This document shows, one piece after another, positions 59,597 through 64,000 of a DNA stretch of 64,000 nucleotides. Source of the stretch: Phallus indusiatus (Eukaryota; Basidiomycota; Agaricomycetes; Phallales; Phallaceae). The stretch lies in assembly GCA_027605045.1 (NCBI GenBank), contig JAQFWX010000007.1, forward strand, positions 1,364,001 through 1,428,000, written 5' to 3'. The notes under the pieces are model-generated. The model did not search any database, was not told where the DNA came from, and was given only the letters and a program-made list of their open reading frames with translations. Position numbers and translations under genes: made by a program. Numbering within the stretch: position 1 is the stretch's first letter; the number at the start of each line of letters is the position of its first letter.

Positions 59597-59721
59597 TTCG
59601 GTCTGCGTCGCAAGGGTCAGTGAAAACGCACGCGTAGGACCGTTAGGCGTGACTTTGTGACCATGCGTGACATGCGCGTTTTTTCTCTCCTGAAGGTTTC
59701 AGTCCGGTTTTAAATGCTGCA
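59597..59721. promoter_or_regulatory. Shared Bir1 / Wapl promoter with an MCB-like site
   Basis: Both genes start within 125 bp of each other. ACGCGT, identical to the MluI cell-cycle box, lies at 59630-59635, and GCGCG occurs near 59675. A shared cell-cycle element would fit two mitotic genes; this is inference. Confidence 0.5.
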
Positions 59722-62252
59722 ATGAGTCCGTCTAATAAACGATCGCGAGAGGATGCTCTGCTTTCTTCATCGTCGTCGTCGTCATCTCCCTCGAAAAGGT
59801 CTAAAACAGAATCCACCACGTTATCACCAAAGGACTTGTCTGGCCTCTTCACAAATGTTCTCCCTCCGTCAGTTGCCTCAACACCTTCACGATCCCTCAC
59901 TAGCCGCATGTTAACCAAGTCAAGTACGGAACCTAACATTTTAATGTCTCCTACTCAATGTAAAGATGTGAACACCGGTAGCCCCCGCAGCAAGCGACTT
60001 GGGCACACAATGTCTTTACCGATCATGTCTTTGTCGCCTCCACAAACTGAAATCTCACGCCCCCGATTATCACCTTCTCCTTCATCCAGATCAAAGACGA
60101 ATGTTCGAACTTATGCACACGTTCGCTCTTTTTTGATGCCATTACCTCTCAAAAGTTCAAAGAAAGAAACTGACAAAGACTCGGATGATACGGAAGAAGA
60201 TAACGGTGAAAATTTTGAGTCAAAAGAGAGTTATTCTACTCTTAGAACACGCCTTGGTGTAGATCACTCTGAGGTATTGTTGTTCACCCCCATCGCATAG
60301 GCCATCATGGTCATGTCATACTTATTTTATAGGATAACCCCTTTCATGTGTCCGGTTTGAATAATGACCTTTCCACAATCACGGAATTACGTTCGAAAGG
60401 AGAAGCCCGTCGTTTCTTGGATGAAGTTGGTTATTTGTTCGAAGGGCTTGAAGCTGGAGTGGCTGCTGGAGTTCGGAGAAGTAGGTATGTACTTTCCGTT
60501 TCTAAGCCGGATTTAATTTCTGGCCGACCTTTCTCACTATTTGTACGTTTTCTAGTGCTTTCGAGATCATTACGAACATGTGTAATCACGAATTCATGCG
60601 CAAGGCGAATGCAACAGACTTTACAAGTCACGTTTGGGATGCCCTGGTCGTACACCACCCTGACAAGGTTACTTTTTTCTAGGTTTCTGATCATGTAGAA
60701 GTCAATTCATCTGTTATTTAGGTCCTCGATTTCTACATTGCCGTTTTCATCGCTCTCATCGCTCGAGACAAGCGGGATATAGACAATCTCTGCCGAAAAC
60801 CAGGATTCTTTGAAATTATCAGCCGATTGATAAAATACCCCAAAGAAAAGGACGCGATCTTGATCACCGACACCCGGTCACTCAAGTCCGTTTTCACAAA
60901 AACAGAACTTGCTTCGGTCAGTTCATTACTTTAATTTATTTGGGGAATTTTCTCTGAATGTTTATTAGTTGGGTAATCTCCGGCAAACAATTATAAAGAA
61001 GAGTGGTACCCTTCCATCAGATGTCTCGGTAAGAGTTATTAGTTTCCCCTTCTCCACTCATCCCCTCACCTATTTGGAAATTCAAAGCCTTCATTACGGA
61101 ATCTTGTTGCACATACACTAACGCAAATATCAATCTCCGCCATTCCTAGTGACTTGCTTTTCCTCACTCAACAACACTTATTGGATGAGCTGGGCCACTT
61201 GCAAACCGACATAGAAGCCTATACTTCCGATAAAGATGGTTATACGCCCAAAGCGGATTTATATTATATTCGAAAATACTTAAACCTCTTCGATTCTACG
61301 CTCACGGCTCGTCGCATAGACGATCCCCTTCAGGAAGGTCTAGCTACTATCCAAAAACCTCTGGTTTCCAAATTGGTAATGCTTTACGGCACAATTCAAT
61401 GTACCGATGAACGATTTTCCACACGTTGGTATTTCCTGTATAAATACTGCGTTAAGGCATATCTAACCTGCCATTTTTTAGTACATGGTTGTGATGAAGA
61501 ATTGCTCCGTATATTGATTAACCTCTCGAACTTGAACTCGTCCTGGGCAACCCTCGTTAGTAAAGAGCCGATGTTTATTCGTCGGATCGTATATGAAATT
61601 AGCACAGTTACAAAGATTGAGCGGCTTTCAACAAACAATGAAATTTCTGAAGGGAATAACGCGGACAAGCAGTGTCTTGCTTTGGCCTTACTGTCAAATT
61701 TGGTGCTAACATCTGTCGAAATCAAAGATCCTCTCCGTGAGACATGTATGTCCTTATTAGTATATCTCAACCGCTCATGTTCTGACCCTTTGTTGATGAA
61801 CTCAGATATAAATCAGAAATGCATGCAAAACCTTGGGTGTATCTTGCAGTGCGAGTGCTCATCACAAACAAGCGCACTTCAAATTCTCACCGCCCTCTTT
61901 GTTAAATTGCGTGTTAAATCTGAATCAGAAGTACGTCACCCAAACATCCAAACTCATCTACACTATTAATTCGAGCAAACTTCTGTAGAATTTCCTATTT
62001 TTTCAAGTTCACGTGGCCGCCCTTCTCTGTCTCTTGTCAATCGATCATCCCTTGAACCGTACGTTGATCATGAAAGACCTCAAAAAGGAAAATGCTTTGC
62101 TCGGTTCAAATGGACTGAAGGAAAGTATACTGTCATTCGAAAAGTTTTACAGTACAGACGCGGGCAGTGATTCTCAGGATAGTACGGGTCCCGTCGATAT
62201 TCAGATGCAAGAACAGATAAAGGAAGCGTGTCGTTCCTTGTGTTCGTTATGA
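59722..62252 (+). CDS. Cohesin release factor Wapl (Rad61-type)
   Basis: Opens the cohesin ring together with Pds5. The first exon starts MSPSNKRSREDALLSSSSSS and is disordered and Ser-rich, with an acidic end (SDDTEEDNGENFESKE). The WAPL domain begins in exon 2: LNNDLSTITELRSKGEARRF, LDEVGYLFEGLEAGVAAGVR. It continues FEIITNMCNHEFMRKANATD, HVWDALVVHHPDKVLDFYIA and LIARDKRDIDNLCRKPGFFE, the most conserved Wapl block. Helical repeats follow, including QQHLLDELGHLQTDIEAYTS and TRRIDDPLQEGLATIQKPLV-like text. The last exon ends REQIKEACRSLCSL-like residues with TGA at 62250. About six introns; length about 720 residues. Confidence 0.85.
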
Positions 62253-62532
62253 GTGTAATTTTTATTTATTTGGTATATAAGCTTGTGTATGTGTATGTGT
62301 AACATGTAACAAAGACAGTGATATAGATTACGATTACTAGAGTTCATCTTCAGTCTGTTAGAACTTTTTTTTTTTAGCTCTTTGCATATACTACCTAATA
62401 CGTAGCTATTTATGGCACCTCGTAGATTAGTGACTTGGCAATGAATGCTTAAACCAGGTATGCCACAGATTTAGATAAATCATAGATAAATCCAAAAAGT
62501 AGATGGAGTATAAGTACATATAGCAGAAACTG
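62253..62532. other. Convergent intergenic region between Wapl and the arrestin-like gene
   Basis: 280 bp of AT-rich 3' flanks with a short TG-repeat (GTGTATGTGTATGTGTAAC near 62284) and a T run (TTTTTTTTTTT near 62367). Confidence 0.5.
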
Positions 62533-64000
62533 TCAATATCCACCTTTCTCCTGAATATAGTCGTCTTGCTCATCTTCGTTTTCTTCAGAGAATCCATCCG
62601 GTTCAAAATACCCCGGGAGCAAGTCGGTTTCTACAGTCGCAGTAATTTGACCAGCGAGAATACCCGTACTAATATTAAGCTGGTGGGACATTAGTGTTAC
62701 ATCATTTCCCAAACCCTTGAATGGAACTTTGGCGATAAGGAAGTACTTGTTCACGAAAGTTAGTATTCGCCGAATGAGCTAGGATAATTAATAAGAAAGG
62801 ATGTACCTTTACGGTTAATTGTCGACATGAGAAATTTGGTGTCTCTTTGAATTTCCAACGGCCCCTCCAAATGTAGCCCTTCTCCCAATAAGGTCCTCTT
62901 GAACTAGAAGAAACACACCTCCATTCGCTTTCTTGAGGAACAATGGAGTAGACAAAATTATCCGTTACATTCTTGTCAAAGGTTCTTGTATGAGTTTGTA
63001 CAGCCTTTCGTGCGCTTAGCCGGATATTTTGGTGTAGGTAGACCGACACTTTGTCCAGTTGTGGTAGGGAAGAGAGCTGCGGACCCGGTGGTTGGTCTTG
63101 AAATTTACTCGGATCTGTACGTAAGAACAGGCATAGAAAGAAAGGTATGCTAGTTTCTCGAGGCAGTTTCTCGACACGGGGTAGCCAAAGGGATAGTTCT
63201 GAAAAGCCTTGGCAGCTGAAAATGCTTTGGCGAATGGTATTTGAGACGGTGTCGTCTATCCATGAAGCTGTCAGCTGCCCCAAATTTTGATCACATATAG
63301 TCTCTGGTGGCGAAGGAAGTAAAGGAGGCGGTGCAGAAGGAGGTAGAAATATAAACGGCTCAGTTACGCTGCAAGAACAAGATCCCTTTAAGTAAGTTTG
63401 GCGAAATGACTACAAATAACGAACGAACGCTTCATTTAATTTAAAAAATCCCTTCCGGATAATCCGAGCTTTAGCATAATATTTCACAGATCCAATGAGT
63501 CTCTATAAAATCGTTTACACACTATCCCCAATAAATGATATTCAAAAAAAAAACCATACTGCATTGGGAAACAGATTGATCCACATGTCGAACCTTCTAG
63601 CGAAGAACGAAGGAGGCAGGAACGCGTTATTGTCTCCAACCTTTGGATCTATACCGCTTTCAGGTATACGTATTTCGAATGAGAGACTGCTCGGTGGCAT
63701 TTCATCCACAGAACGACGAGACCATAGTGTCTGGTCCCGATGGAATAGCTTGGTGACTTCTCGATGTGATTCAGTTGAGCTGTCCGAAAATGAGAACAAG
63801 AATAAATAAATTCCGGAATGTACACCTACTTTCCTCTACGGTGTTTATGATCTAAAAAAAGCCGTCAGTTAGTGGTGCTCGGGAGTCCTACTAGTACTAA
63901 TCCGCTTCACAACAAACTTACATTTTGAACACACCCTGCACACAATGGATATCTTAATTTCTTCGATAGAGTCTGGATCTTTCTCGCTTATGTGGACAAT
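62533..64000 (-). CDS. Arrestin-like protein (N-terminus beyond the right edge)
   Basis: Resembles Agaricomycete arrestin-fold proteins, which in fungi adapt ubiquitin ligases to membrane cargo or act as scaffolds. From the edge inwards: SIEEIKISIVCRVC; LFHRDQTLWSRRSV; SLSFEIRIPESGIDP with LPPSF (arrestin N-domain); FLRTDPSKFQDQPPGPQLSS; LSARKAVQTHTRTFDKNVTD; then C-domain KGYIWRGRWKFKETPNFSCR and KYFLIAKVPFKGLGNDVTLM. The tail is acidic (SEENEDEQDDYIQEKGGY) and ends TGA at 62533. No PPxY motif, the usual Rsp5/Nedd4 contact in alpha-arrestins, is seen in the part present. Several short introns. The start lies beyond 64000. Confidence 0.65.

Overview
The window is nuclear DNA of a filamentous fungus, most likely an Agaricomycete (Basidiomycota). 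Genes lie close together on both strands, are cut by many introns of about 45-60 nt with GT...AG ends and CTRAY branch sites, and encode proteins typical of that class: a MULE/Tnp2-like transposase remnant, basidiomycete F-box proteins, a HeLo-like four-helix protein, an arrestin-like protein and a secreted beta-propeller. I do not name a genus. I saw no tRNA, rRNA or CRISPR array.

Layout. 1-3250: a flavin monooxygenase cut by the left edge, and a secreted GH18 chitinase. 4078-32435: a dense run of conserved housekeeping genes: scavenger decapping enzyme DcpS, ribosomal protein eL42, TORC2 subunit Sin1/Avo1, acylphosphatase, a metaxin-like import protein, an MFS transporter, splicing factor Prp3, mitochondrial uL16m, exocyst Sec10, ribosome-biogenesis factor Rrs1, cohesin regulator Pds5 and condensin Smc2. 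Several pairs are divergent over 60-280 bp, so they probably share promoters.

33185-46773 is a different kind of DNA: an array of three degenerate direct repeats. Each unit holds an intron-containing pseudogene of the 26S proteasome subunit Rpn1 followed by a small HeLo-like (MLKL N-terminus-like) helical protein gene. Units A and B also carry an F-box gene on the opposite strand. Unit A has intact HeLo-like and F-box genes; B and C are broken by stops, frameshifts, partial tandem duplications, an insertion and a transposase remnant. Inverted repeats flank the intact F-box gene.

46898-64000 returns to conserved genes: Sin3 corepressor with a duplicated PAH1 domain, an unclear open frame, a secreted beta-propeller protein, the survivin-like Bir1, the cohesin releaser Wapl, and an arrestin-like protein cut by the right edge. 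Pds5, Wapl, Smc2 and Bir1 all act on mitotic chromosomes, and their upstream regions contain ACGCG(T) (MluI cell-cycle box-like) sites. The main targets for follow-up are the Rpn1/HeLo/F-box array and the Sin3 exon duplication.
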